A DNA stretch of 64,000 bases from NCBI GenBank assembly GCA_913009205.1, contig CAJVYC010000001.1:124001-188000 (forward strand), read 5' to 3'. Each line of letters begins with the position of its first letter. Within the stretch, counting starts at the first letter, position 1. Shown here one piece after another: positions 52,311 through 61,076 of this stretch. Under the pieces are notes generated by a model. The model searched no databases. It had not been told where the DNA came from and was given only the letters and a program-made list of their open reading frames with translations. The translations under genes and the position numbers were made by a program. The DNA comes from an uncultured Fluviicola sp. GTDB taxonomy: Bacteria; Bacteroidota; Bacteroidia; Flavobacteriales_D; Crocinitomicaceae.

Positions 52311-53579
52311 TTATTTTGCCGGAAGAACTTTCACTGAAACTTCTCCAAATCCAACGCGAACGTTGTCTTTTTCGCTATAACCTCTCATAATTACGGTATC
52401 GTGATCATTTATAAATCTACGTTCAGTTCCATCAGGCATAGAAACAGGTTTGGTTCCTTTCCAAGAGACTTCAAGCATTGAACCATATTGCCCTTCTTCT
52501 GGACCAGAAATAGTTCCCGAAGCCATCATATCGCCTACATTGATATTACATCCATTGCTTGTGTGATGCGCCAATTGTTGATTCATGTTCCAATACATGT
52601 GCTTGTAGTTAGAATTCGTCACAACTTTTTCAGTACTGTTTTCAGGTTGAATCGCAACTTGAAGATTGATGTCAATATGCTTGTTACCACTGAATTCTAA
52701 ATAAGGAAGCACTTTTGGATCTTGAACAGGCCCAGCAACTCTAAACGGTTCTAAAGCATCCAAGGTAACGATCCAAGGAGCAACATGTGTAGCAAAGCTT
52801 TTCGCTAAAAATGGTCCCAATGGAATGTATTCCCATTTCTGAATATCTCTCGCTGACCAATCATTGAACAAAGCCATTCCAAAAATGTAATCATCGGCTT
52901 CTTCGGTTGAAATTGAATCTCCCAAAGGTTTTCCTTCGTAGGTAACAAACGTCATTTCCAATTCAAAATCCAACAAACGACAAGGTCCAAAAACAGGTGG
53001 CTCATCATCATTTATTTTTTGCTGACCTTTAGGTCTATGCATTGGAGTACCTGAAACAACAATCGATGATGCTCTTCCGTGGTAACCGACAGGCAAATGT
53101 TTCCAATTTGGCATTAAGGCATTGTCCGGGTCTCTGAACATACATCCAACATTATAAGCATGTTGTTCACTTGAGTAGAAATCTGTATAATCTCCAACGC
53201 AAACAGGTATCAATAGCGTTACTTTATCAATTTCGAGTAAGATTTGAGGAATGTGCTCTGTATTCGCTGAGATCTCAGTATTGTCGCTTGAAAACAAATC
53301 AGAAAGGCGGTTTCTCAAAGATCGAGTTCCTTCTTTTCCTTTACGCATCATGCCATTCAGGGTCGTTGAATCGAAATCCTTCATAGTGAAGTCTAAGTCC
53401 TCTAAGTACCCCAATAACCACAATGCTCTTAAATCAATTACCATATCCCCAATTCGAGATACAACGCGAGTATCACCATCCGCAGATGAACCAATTCCGA
53501 ACGGAAGATTTTGAATTGGGAAGTCCGAATTTGCAGGAACTTCAACCCATGATTTTAAAGTTGGATCGTTTGCTTTCAT
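52311..53579 (-). CDS. Fumarylacetoacetase
   Basis: A 422-residue enzyme that hydrolyses fumarylacetoacetate to fumarate and acetoacetate, the last step of tyrosine breakdown. The N-terminal SH3-like part has NLPFGIGSS. The catalytic core has GDYTDFYSSEQHAYNVG with the metal Asp and catalytic His, the segment LPVGYHGRASSIVVSG, DFELEMTFV, NDWSARDIQKWEYIPLGPF and GDMMASGTISGPE. Length equals eukaryotic FAH. It is directly upstream of relA/spoT in the same direction. Confidence 0.95.
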   Translation of the reverse strand: MKANDPTLKSWVEVPANSDFPIQNLPFGIGSSADGDTRVVSRIGDMVIDLRALWLLGYLEDLDFTMKDFDSTTLNGMMRKGKEGTRSLRNRLSDLFSSDNTEISANTEHIPQILLEIDKVTLLIPVCVGDYTDFYSSEQHAYNVGCMFRDPDNALMPNWKHLPVGYHGRASSIVVSGTPMHRPKGQQKINDDEPPVFGPCRLLDFELEMTFVTYEGKPLGDSISTEEADDYIFGMALFNDWSARDIQKWEYIPLGPFLAKSFATHVAPWIVTLDALEPFRVAGPVQDPKVLPYLEFSGNKHIDINLQVAIQPENSTEKVVTNSNYKHMYWNMNQQLAHHTSNGCNINVGDMMASGTISGPEEGQYGSMLEVSWKGTKPVSMPDGTERRFINDHDTVIMRGYSEKDNVRVGFGEVSVKVLPAK

Positions 53580-53626
53580 AGTTTACTTTTTTCTGCTGAT
53601 CGAGTGAAGTCGAGCGCAATTATTTA

Positions 53627-54724
53627 TTAAACGTTGAAAAGGAAGTGCATTATATCCCCGTCTTCAACTATATATCCTTTTCCTTCTATTTTAAATTTTC
53701 CAGCTTCTTTAACGGCTGCCTCAGTTCCAAGTGTGACGAAATCCTCGTATTTCATTACTTCGGCACGGATAAATCCTTTCTCGAAATCGGTGTGAATAAC
53801 CCCTGCTGCCTGAGGTGCTGTCATTCCTTTCTTGATTGTCCAGGCTCGAACTTCCTTAACACCAGCGGTGAAATACGTATCTAAATTAAGCAATGAATAA
53901 GCAGAACGAATCAAACGATTCACGCCTACTTCTTCCAACCCCAATTCATCCAAAAACATTTGACGTTCGTCGTACGTTTCCAATTCCATAATGTCAGATT
54001 CAATAGCAGCTCCAATAACCAATACTTCGGCATCTTCATCTGCAACTGATACTTTAACAGCTTCGACGTATGCATTTCCACTTTTTACAGAAGCTTCATC
54101 AACATTACACAAGTACATTACTGGCTTTGCTGTAATCAATTGAAATGATCGAACTATTTCCTCTTCCAATTCATCAAATTCCATTGAACGAACAGATTTC
54201 CCTGAATCCAATGTTTCTTTAATTTTAACTGCCAATGCATGTTCTTTGACAATATCCTTATCGCCTGATTTAACGGCACGAGCGACAGTGCTAATCTTCT
54301 TTTCGATAGTTTCCAAATCTTTCAATTGAAGCTCGATATCGATTACTTCTTTATCTCTAACTGGATCTACAGAATTATCAACGTGGATGATGTTATCATC
54401 GTCGAAACATCTTAAAACATGAATGATCGCATCCGTTTCTCTAATGTTTGCCAAGAATTGATTTCCAAGCCCCTCACCTTTCGATGCGCCTTTAACCAAT
54501 CCAGCAATATCAACGATTTCCATTGTTGTTGGCATTACTCTATCAGGGTTCACCAACGTTTCCAGTTTTTCTAATCGAGGATCTGGAACCGAAATAGTTC
54601 CTATGTTTGGTTCTATGGTACAGAACGGGTAATTCGCTGATTGCGCCTTTGCATTTGAAAGACAATTGAACAAGGTTGATTTACCTACATTTGGCAAACC
54701 TACAATTCCACATTTTAAAGCCAT
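53627..54724 (-). CDS. ychF: Ribosome-associated ATPase YchF/OLA1
   Basis: A 365-residue GTPase-fold ATPase. GLPNVGKSTLFNCL lies at residues 9-22, followed by DIAGLVKGASKGEGLGNQFL, and YLCNVDEA replaces the usual NKxD, which is the basis for ATP preference. A TGS domain ends the protein. YchF binds ribosomes and affects stress responses. A near-match -7 box (TATCTTTA, 54748-54741) lies 16 bases before the ATG. Confidence 0.95.
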   Translation of the reverse strand: MALKCGIVGLPNVGKSTLFNCLSNAKAQSANYPFCTIEPNIGTISVPDPRLEKLETLVNPDRVMPTTMEIVDIAGLVKGASKGEGLGNQFLANIRETDAIIHVLRCFDDDNIIHVDNSVDPVRDKEVIDIELQLKDLETIEKKISTVARAVKSGDKDIVKEHALAVKIKETLDSGKSVRSMEFDELEEEIVRSFQLITAKPVMYLCNVDEASVKSGNAYVEAVKVSVADEDAEVLVIGAAIESDIMELETYDERQMFLDELGLEEVGVNRLIRSAYSLLNLDTYFTAGVKEVRAWTIKKGMTAPQAAGVIHTDFEKGFIRAEVMKYEDFVTLGTEAAVKEAGKFKIEGKGYIVEDGDIMHFLFNV

Positions 54725-55033
54725 TTATCTGATTTTTACGTAAAGATAATTGAAAGATGTAAATGAGCAACATACAGGGGTAAGTAGCTAAAAAAATCAG
54801 ATGTATTTTATTATAAAATTCGGAACAAGTATTGCTTAAAGGAATATCTAAAAACCCTCCTAATGAAACAAACATTACTTGTTTGCTGTGGATTATCATT
54901 GGCTACATCACTTTACTTTCAGAAATCTAAACTTCACAATTGGAGCAAAATAATTTAGAAACTTGTTAACCTCGTATAAAGACTTAAAATTATTGTATTT
55001 TTGGATAGTGTCTTACATATGCTAGAGAGCTAA
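54725..55033. other. AT-rich intergenic stretch, mostly decayed
   Basis: Upstream of ychF. A 31-codon frame at 54863-54958 begins with a signal-peptide-like stretch (MKQTLLVCCGLSLATSLYFQ) but ends soon after, so it looks like the stump of a lost exported protein. A TATTTTTG box lies at 54996-55003 without a -33 partner. No RNA gene was recognised. Confidence 0.35.
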
Positions 55034-55201
55034 GAAAAATGGATTTTGGGTTTGTTATCAAAACAATTAAAATTTAGTGCAAAAGAAGAATTTATATCAG
55101 TGAAACCTGCAGATCAATTTATTTTTTAATTTAAAGATGGCCGTATCGACGAAATTGACATTGATTAAGATATTTTAAATTTTATAAACCATTTACATTG
55201 A
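55034..55201 (+). pseudogene. Remnant coding frame with in-frame stops
   Basis: One frame reads like protein (WILGLLSKQLKFSAKEEF, then ISVKPADQFIF, FKDGRIDEIDID and DILNFINHLH) but is cut by TAA codons at 55127-55129 and 55166-55168 and lacks a start. It ends at a TGA overlapping the TTG start of the FISUMP gene. This suggests a former upstream partner that has decayed. The protein family is not recognised, and the call rests only on coding-like composition. Confidence 0.3.
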
Positions 55202-55983
55202 AAGAAATAAAAATTGGATCGCAAATATGGTCTGCAGAGAACCTTGATACAGGTTTCTTCCGTAATGGCGATAAAATTCATGAGGCATCAACGTTTAGAG
55301 AATGGGTACAAGCTGGAAATAATAAACAGCCGGCATATTGTTTTCCTCGAAATGAATATAATTCCGGTTATGGTAGATTGTATAATTCTTATGCTTTATT
55401 AGACCCAAGAGGTTTAGAGTATGACAATGCCAAATGGCGCTTGCCTTATACTGATGATTGGAAAAGATTGGAAAATTTTCTCGGAGAGGAATTGGCAGGA
55501 CTTCGGCTTAAAGCGAATAATTCATGGTCCGGGCACAGCTGTTCTACTGATATAAGTTGTCCCAATTGTAAAGGTTGGGTTCAAGAATATCGAAATAAAG
55601 TTCCCTGTCACAGATGTTTTGATAAAAGAATAATTTCGATAGATTGTAATGATAATAGTTTGAATGGCAATGAAGATTTTTATACTGCAAGTGGCTTTAA
55701 TGCCTATCCTATTGGTCATAGAATATATCTTCCAGAAAAGTTTTTTGGATCACTCGATGAAGCTTTAAATTATCAAACTTATAGAAGGAAAGAACAAGAA
55801 GCTGCATGGTGGGCTTTAGATTATGATATTATTGAGAAGTCGACTTTTACTGGAATGATAAAAAACAAGATTGGTATAAATCCTTGTAGAAAAATTAATA
55901 TTGAAATATTTAATTCAACCATAAATATTTCAGATCTTTTTTCTATTAATAAAAATGGATACTCAGTAAGATTAATTCAATAG
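55198..55983 (+). CDS. Cytosolic FISUMP-domain protein with an inserted zinc finger
   Basis: A 261-residue protein with a TTG start and no signal peptide. FISUMP-domain landmarks are IKIGSQIWSAENLDTG at the start, GRLYNSYALLDPRGL, WRLPYTDDWKRLENFLGEE, SGFNAYPIGHR and a final NGYSVRLIQ. Between the LKANNSW and SGFNAYP segments lies a region with two CxxC pairs (CPNC at 121-124, CHRC at 137-140), which looks like a small zinc finger. FISUMP proteins are usually secreted or lipoproteins, so the cytosolic form is unusual. The gene is more AT-rich than its neighbours and lies among decayed sequence, hinting at transfer. Function unknown. Confidence 0.72.
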   Translation: MKEIKIGSQIWSAENLDTGFFRNGDKIHEASTFREWVQAGNNKQPAYCFPRNEYNSGYGRLYNSYALLDPRGLEYDNAKWRLPYTDDWKRLENFLGEELAGLRLKANNSWSGHSCSTDISCPNCKGWVQEYRNKVPCHRCFDKRIISIDCNDNSLNGNEDFYTASGFNAYPIGHRIYLPEKFFGSLDEALNYQTYRRKEQEAAWWALDYDIIEKSTFTGMIKNKIGINPCRKINIEIFNSTINISDLFSINKNGYSVRLIQ

Positions 55984-56281
55984 TATTATTAAAATACTAC
56001 TAAAAAAAATGCTTAAAAGAACTGCTTGATTCAATTGGAGCTGTTCTCGTTGATGCTTACATAACTTTAATAAAGTGCGCTCATGGCAAGGTGAATTTAG
56101 TAACTCTCAATATAATTAGTCAATTGATTTGAGAAAATTACCAATCCTATATTGGGACCAAACGGCAACGATAAGAATTCAGCTAATTACTTATCGTTAA
56201 AAATTTATTCTCGAATTAATTAACCCTAATTAATTTTTCAATCCTCAATAAAAAAAGTTATTTTAACCAAACTTTTTCACA
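55984..56281. other. AT-rich region after the FISUMP gene
   Basis: About 300 bases. An unstarted frame of roughly 40 codons near 56010-56130 (KELLDSIGAVLVDAYI...) resembles coding sequence but has no start and no known family. The 3' part holds a hairpin at 56167-56198 and is otherwise the leader of the T9SS gene. Confidence 0.3.
56167..56198. repeat. Inverted repeat upstream of the T9SS protein gene
   Basis: A perfect 9-bp inverted repeat, AACGATAAG (56167-56175) and CTTATCGTT (56190-56198), which extends by four more pairs after a one-base bulge. It is followed by a short A/T run on both strands. It may be a weak terminator or regulatory hairpin, 83 bases before the next ATG. Confidence 0.5.
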
Positions 56282-57766
56282 ATGAAAAAAACACTTCTAC
56301 TTTTAGCAATATTGGTTCTCATTTCGTTGTCGTCATTTGCGCAGGGTAATTCTGATGACCCAATCTACAACAATTCAACATCATCTGCAGATCCAGTTTC
56401 AGTGCTGCAGTCAGGATTATCCAATGCCAAAACAGATACTATTGCTGGAATGATAATCAATGGAGAAATCCTAGATTGTGATTCCACTAATACTGAACTC
56501 ATGGTTTCAAATGGATCATGTGCTTATCAATGGTACTCTGATAGTCTTGGAGTAAATGTACTTGGTTCAGCTTCATCCCTTCCCCTTACAGGCATTACCG
56601 GTGATACTACTTTATATATATCTGAAGCAGTCGCTGATTCAGCAAATGGGCTTCCGTTGCCTCCACACTTTTCTGCCTTTAGCGGAATTGTTCGTGGGTA
56701 TTGGTTCCAAGCTTCATCGGATTTTATAATCACTGGAGCGACTGTTCCCACTGACGCCAGTACAGGTACATCTAACATTGCTGTATTAAAATTCAACTCT
56801 GCAGCTCCACCGCTTTGGACTGCTACAACGAATGATTTTACAGTACTTGGATTGTGGCAAAATGAAGTTGCCGATACAGTATTCTTTTGCGCTACTGTTG
56901 ATAGTGGAGACTATATTGGTGTCCTCGGTAACCGTGCTGATGTTAACTCATACGCCAGTGCTCCTTACACATCGTCAATTAATGGAGTGACTACAACACT
57001 GACAAGATTGGGAATGCAATACAACCTTTCTACTACAGCTCCTCAGGATGTTTTTTCTGAAGCTTTAGGATCATTATCTCGCGTTGAGCTAATTTATGGC
57101 AATGCAAATGGATTTGGACCAATCTACCCTGTTTCTGTGACAGCTCCGCAATCAAGCGCTCAGTCGACAACGATGAATATTTGTAGCGGAGACAGTGTTT
57201 TCGTAGGTGGTGCTATGCAATCAACGGCAGGTTCGTATATTGACACATTAGCATCAATTTATGGATGTGATAGTATTGTAACTACGGTTGTTGACTTTTT
57301 GATAGTTGATCCAAGTGCTTCACAGGCGGGGGTTCTTCTTACTGCCACAAATGCAAGCGCAACCTATCAATGGATTGATTGTGATAATGGTAACGCTCCA
57401 ATCGCTGGCGCAACAAGCCAATCGTATACCGCAACTGCAAACGGAAATTATGCTGTATTAGTGACTTCAAATTCTTGTACAGAAATGTCACCTTGTTTCT
57501 CAGTAACATCTGTTGGAATTGATGAATACGACCTGGGAACAGCATTTTCAATCTACCCTAATCCAACATCCGATGTAGTTAACTACTCGTTTAATGGTAA
57601 TTCATCAATGGATTTCACTCTTACAAACATTGCAGGTGAACTAATCTGGAAGGGCAATAGCGCTGGAAATGAAGGAACGATAGACTTGAGTGCGTGCGCA
57701 ACTGGAACTTACTTATTGTATGCAACAAACGGCGAAAAGCGAGCAATTATTCGTTTGATCAAGTAA
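56282..57766 (+). CDS. Secreted Ig-like protein with T9SS sorting domain
   Basis: A 494-residue exported protein. The signal peptide is MKKTLLLLAILVLISLSSFAQ. The body has an Ig-like start (CAYQWYSDSLGVNVLGSA), a large beta domain, an SxxxICSGDSVFVGG segment of the kind common in Bacteroidota surface proteins, and another Ig-like repeat (ASATYQWIDCDNGNAPIAG). The final 75 residues form a T9SS type A sorting domain starting SIYPNPTSD and ending RAIIRLIK. No catalytic motif is seen; an adhesin or structural surface role is likely. Confidence 0.85.
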   Translation: MKKTLLLLAILVLISLSSFAQGNSDDPIYNNSTSSADPVSVLQSGLSNAKTDTIAGMIINGEILDCDSTNTELMVSNGSCAYQWYSDSLGVNVLGSASSLPLTGITGDTTLYISEAVADSANGLPLPPHFSAFSGIVRGYWFQASSDFIITGATVPTDASTGTSNIAVLKFNSAAPPLWTATTNDFTVLGLWQNEVADTVFFCATVDSGDYIGVLGNRADVNSYASAPYTSSINGVTTTLTRLGMQYNLSTTAPQDVFSEALGSLSRVELIYGNANGFGPIYPVSVTAPQSSAQSTTMNICSGDSVFVGGAMQSTAGSYIDTLASIYGCDSIVTTVVDFLIVDPSASQAGVLLTATNASATYQWIDCDNGNAPIAGATSQSYTATANGNYAVLVTSNSCTEMSPCFSVTSVGIDEYDLGTAFSIYPNPTSDVVNYSFNGNSSMDFTLTNIAGELIWKGNSAGNEGTIDLSACATGTYLLYATNGEKRAIIRLIK

Positions 57767-57969
57767 TAAATAAATTATCGTTTTTAAAAAACACTTTCCA
57801 TCGAGAGGTGCTTTTTATACAACAAATTCATTTGAGAACGCTTTGGTCCTCTCACTTCGTCAAATTATTTACGCCCTGAATTCTCATACTCAAGAAAACA
57901 AGTCACCCTTAATTCTTCAAAAATGTATGAGAGAAATTTTAGATTATCTTCGTACGACAAAACTGAAAC
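57767..57969. other. Intergenic region between two secreted-protein genes
   Basis: About 200 bases. A weak stem near 57788-57816 with a short T-run could terminate the T9SS gene. A near-consensus -7 box (TATCTTCG) lies 17 bases before the next ATG. Confidence 0.35.
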
Positions 57970-59331
57970 ATGAAACACCTTTCAATAATAATCCTTGGGC
58001 TCCTAACTTTTAATTCAACTGCCCAAAACGATTCTACATTCATTAAATCGATATACAATGAAGCCTTATCCAACGGTAAGAGCCACGAAGATTTAAGAAG
58101 TCTTTGCAAAGATGTTGGTGCTCGTTTAACCGGTTCTGCCGAAGCTGCAATGGCCGTTGAATGGGGAAAGAATAAATTAGAAGGATACGGTTTTGATAAG
58201 GTTTATTTGCAAGAGATTAAAGTTCCGCATTGGGAACGAGGAACGAAAGAGGCGGGATGGATTAAAAATAACAACGGAGAATTGATCAAAGTGCATCTTT
58301 TGGCTTTGGGCGGCTCAATTGGAACAAATGGCCTTCTTGAAGCTGAAGTGATAGAATTTAAAAGGTTGGATGCTTTGAAGGCGGCAAAGAAAAAGAAAGT
58401 GCAGGGAAAAATTGTATTCATTAATCAGCCGATGGATGAGCAACAAATCAATACTTTTCGAGCGTACGGTGGTTGTTACCCGATGCGAGGGAACGGAGCT
58501 GTTGAAGCAGGAAGATTGGGTGCAGTTGCAGTAGTAATTCGCTCGTTAGGCATTCCAATTGATGAACATCCACATACGGGCGGAATGAATTACAACGATA
58601 GTATTGAAAAAATACCAGCAGCGGCTTTATCCACAATTGATGCAGAAAAGCTTTCCGAAGTTTTGGAAAATGGAAAAGCACGTTTTGTCCTTGAAATGGA
58701 TTGTAGAAGCTACCCGGTCGTGACTTCTTACAACGTAATTGGTGAACTTTCGGGAAGTGAAAAACAGAATGAAATCATCACGTTTGGCGGTCACTTGGAC
58801 TCATGGGATACAGGTGAAGGAGCGCATGATGACGGAGCTGGAATCGTGCATAGCATGGAGGCACTTCGAATTTTGAAGGAATTGAAATACAAACCAAAAC
58901 ATACGTTAAGAGTTGTTTTCTTTATGAATGAAGAAAATGGAAATATGGGTGGTAAAACCTACGCGAAAATCGTGAAAGAAAAAGGCGAGAAACAAATTGC
59001 AGCATTGGAAAGTGACCGTGGAGGTTTTGCTCCAAGGGGTTTTGGCTGTGACGGAACTCAAGAGCAAGTTGAGTTTTTAAAATCATTGGTGCATCACTTC
59101 AAACCGTATGAATTGAGCACATTTGAAAAAGGATATGGCGGCGTTGATATCAGACCATTAAAAGATGAATACGAAGGGATTCCATTATTTGGATTCATTC
59201 CTGATTCACAACGCTACTTTGATTTTCATCACTCACCGAATGATGTTTTTGAAAATGTGAACAAGCGCGAATTGGAGTTGGGTTGCGCAGCAATGGCTTC
59301 GTTTTTATACTTGATTGATCAGAAGCTTTAA
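57970..59331 (+). CDS. Carboxypeptidase Q-like M28 zinc peptidase
   Basis: A 453-residue exported peptidase. The signal peptide is MKHLSIIILGLLTFNSTAQ. A PA-like insertion lies around residues 120-250, and the M28 metal site is seen as FGGHLDSWDTGEGAHDDGAG, then MNEENGNMGG and FDFHHSPND. The order and spacing match mammalian carboxypeptidase Q (plasma glutamate carboxypeptidase). It has no sorting domain, so it probably works in the periplasm, hydrolysing dipeptides. It is monocistronic. Confidence 0.92.
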   Translation: MKHLSIIILGLLTFNSTAQNDSTFIKSIYNEALSNGKSHEDLRSLCKDVGARLTGSAEAAMAVEWGKNKLEGYGFDKVYLQEIKVPHWERGTKEAGWIKNNNGELIKVHLLALGGSIGTNGLLEAEVIEFKRLDALKAAKKKKVQGKIVFINQPMDEQQINTFRAYGGCYPMRGNGAVEAGRLGAVAVVIRSLGIPIDEHPHTGGMNYNDSIEKIPAAALSTIDAEKLSEVLENGKARFVLEMDCRSYPVVTSYNVIGELSGSEKQNEIITFGGHLDSWDTGEGAHDDGAGIVHSMEALRILKELKYKPKHTLRVVFFMNEENGNMGGKTYAKIVKEKGEKQIAALESDRGGFAPRGFGCDGTQEQVEFLKSLVHHFKPYELSTFEKGYGGVDIRPLKDEYEGIPLFGFIPDSQRYFDFHHSPNDVFENVNKRELELGCAAMASFLYLIDQKL

Positions 59332-59353
59332 TAGTTCTTAATTACGGAACGTT

Positions 59354-59485
59354 TTATCTTATCAACTTACTCTGGATTAATTCGTTAATTTCAATGGGAA
59401 CTTTCATGCCATTGGGATTTTTAGAAACCGTTCTCTTTTTCTCTTTTCTATTGGAATGTTTCAACTTATCATTCTCTACAATCAT
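59354..59485 (-). CDS. Possible small basic protein
   Basis: A 43-residue open frame, MIVENDKLKHSNRKEKKRTV..., ending IQSKLIR, opposite in direction to its neighbours. It has an ATG start and coding-like composition and fills much of an otherwise empty 390-base gap. No promoter or family was recognised, so it may be chance. Confidence 0.28.
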   Translation of the reverse strand: MIVENDKLKHSNRKEKKRTVSKNPNGMKVPIEINELIQSKLIR

Positions 59486-59719
59486 TGAATTACGTATTTA
59501 GATAAATCTAATGAGAATTTATTTTTGATAATAGTTTGAATACCTAAAGCTTGAAGACACCTCTAACCCCCTCACCACTATCCTTTTATTAACCGAGCAT
59601 TTGTTTATAAAAAAGTAGCTTGTTTAACGGAACGTTTCGAAGTTTAGAGTACTTTTGTATCGAAATAAAACTGTAATGAGCTCTTTTTGAGTTTAATTAT
59701 TTTTTTAAAAATACAATTT
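59486..59719. other. Upstream region of the oxoamine synthase gene
   Basis: Contains ACGGAACGTTT at 59627-59637, repeated directly from 59344-59354. A TACTTTTG -7-like box lies at 59650-59657, 62 bases before the ATG, with a TTG 27 bases farther up, which is beyond the usual spacing. Nothing else was recognised. Confidence 0.35.
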
Positions 59720-60991
59720 ATGGCGCAAGACATATTTGATAAAATTAAGAAAAACAGAGGTCCTATCGGGCAACATTCCAAAGGAGTTCACGGTTATTTT
59801 ACCTTCCCGAAATTAGAAGGGGAAATCGGTAACAAAATGATATTTCGTGGAAAAGAAGTTTTAATCTGGTCAGTGAACAACTACCTAGGATTAGCAAATC
59901 ACCCTGAAGTTCGTAAGACGGATGCTGACGCTGCTGCAGAATACGGATTGGCTTATCCAATGGGGTCTCGCATGATGACTGGACAAACCGCGATGCACGA
60001 GCTTCTTGAAAAAGAACTATCGGAATTTATGGATAAGGAAGACTCTTTCCTTTTGAACTTCGGTTACCAAGGAATGGTGTCAGCTATTGACTGTATGGTT
60101 GATAGAAATGATGTTATTGTTTACGATAGTGAATCACACGCTTGTATTCTTGACGGAATGCGTTTGCACGTTGGAAAAAGATTTGTGTTCAAACACAACG
60201 ACATGGAAAGCTTCGATAAGCAAATGGAAAGAGCTGCACGTATCGTTGATAAAACAAACGGTGGAATCATGGTTATTACTGAGGGTGTCTTTGGTATGGC
60301 TGGAGATCAAGGTCGTTTAAAAGACATCGTTGAATTCAGAAAATCAGGAAAATACGATTTCAGATTATTTGTTGATGATGCGCACGGATTTGGAACTGTT
60401 GGTAAAACAGGACAAGGTTCAGGTGAGCAGCAAGGAGTTCAAGGTGAAATTGATATTCTTTTCGGAACATTTGCGAAATCAATGGCTTCAATTGGAGCAT
60501 TTATTTCCGGTGATGAGCATATGATTGAATACTTACGCTACAACATGCGTTCTCAAGTATTCGCAAAATCACTTCCTATGACTTTAGTAGTTGGAGCTAG
60601 AAAACGTCTTGAATTATTAAGAGACCAACCTCAGCACAAAGAAAATCTTTGGAAAATTGCTAGCGCTCTTCAATCTGGATTGGTTGAATCAGGTTTTAAT
60701 ATTGGAGTGACAAACTCCGCTGTTACTCCTGTATTCCTTCAAGGTGGGCTTGCTGAAGCAACAAACCTTACCTTTGATTTACGCGAGAACTACAACATCT
60801 TCTGTTCAATTGTAATTTATCCAGTTGTTCCTAAAGATACATTGATGTTGAGATTGATTCCAACAGCTTCTCACACGCTTGAAGATGTTCGATACACAAT
60901 TGAAACATTCGTGGCAATTAAAGCAAAATTAGACAACGGTGAATACCAGTCAGAAGAAATGGCATCTGTAGAAGTTGATACGAAAGCTTAG
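59720..60991 (+). CDS. Serine palmitoyltransferase-like alpha-oxoamine synthase (sphingolipid or sulfonolipid synthesis)
   Basis: A 423-residue PLP enzyme of the alpha-oxoamine synthase family. It shows WSVNNYLGLANHPEV, GSRMMTGQTAMHELLE, a PLP-stacking His in SESHACILDG, VDDAHGFGTVGKTGQG and the PLP lysine in LFGTFAKSMASIGAF. The longer N terminus (GVHGYFTFPKLEGE) resembles serine palmitoyltransferase and cysteate acyltransferase rather than KBL or BioF. It would condense an acyl thioester with serine or cysteate to start sphingolipid or capnine-type lipids. The start is the ATG at 59720 (MAQDIFDKIKK). The substrate is inferred. Confidence 0.75.
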   Translation: MAQDIFDKIKKNRGPIGQHSKGVHGYFTFPKLEGEIGNKMIFRGKEVLIWSVNNYLGLANHPEVRKTDADAAAEYGLAYPMGSRMMTGQTAMHELLEKELSEFMDKEDSFLLNFGYQGMVSAIDCMVDRNDVIVYDSESHACILDGMRLHVGKRFVFKHNDMESFDKQMERAARIVDKTNGGIMVITEGVFGMAGDQGRLKDIVEFRKSGKYDFRLFVDDAHGFGTVGKTGQGSGEQQGVQGEIDILFGTFAKSMASIGAFISGDEHMIEYLRYNMRSQVFAKSLPMTLVVGARKRLELLRDQPQHKENLWKIASALQSGLVESGFNIGVTNSAVTPVFLQGGLAEATNLTFDLRENYNIFCSIVIYPVVPKDTLMLRLIPTASHTLEDVRYTIETFVAIKAKLDNGEYQSEEMASVEVDTKA

Positions 60992-61010
60992 TATTCAAAA
61001 TAAATATTGA

Positions 61011-61044
61011 AAATGCCCTTTGGAATTCCGAAGGGCATTTTTTT
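61011..61044 (+). terminator. Intrinsic terminator of the oxoamine synthase gene
   Basis: A 10-bp perfect stem (61011-61020 with 61031-61040), with GGAATTCC palindrome in the loop, followed by T to 61044. It lies 19 bases past the stop codon. Confidence 0.92.
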
Positions 61045-61076
61045 TGATTAGAATTTTAAATTAGATAAATTAGCAA

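Noticed and set aside
59650-59657. TACTTTTG as a full promoter for the oxoamine synthase gene
   Set aside because: The nearest TTG is 27 bases upstream, outside the normal spacing, so only the -7 half is supported.
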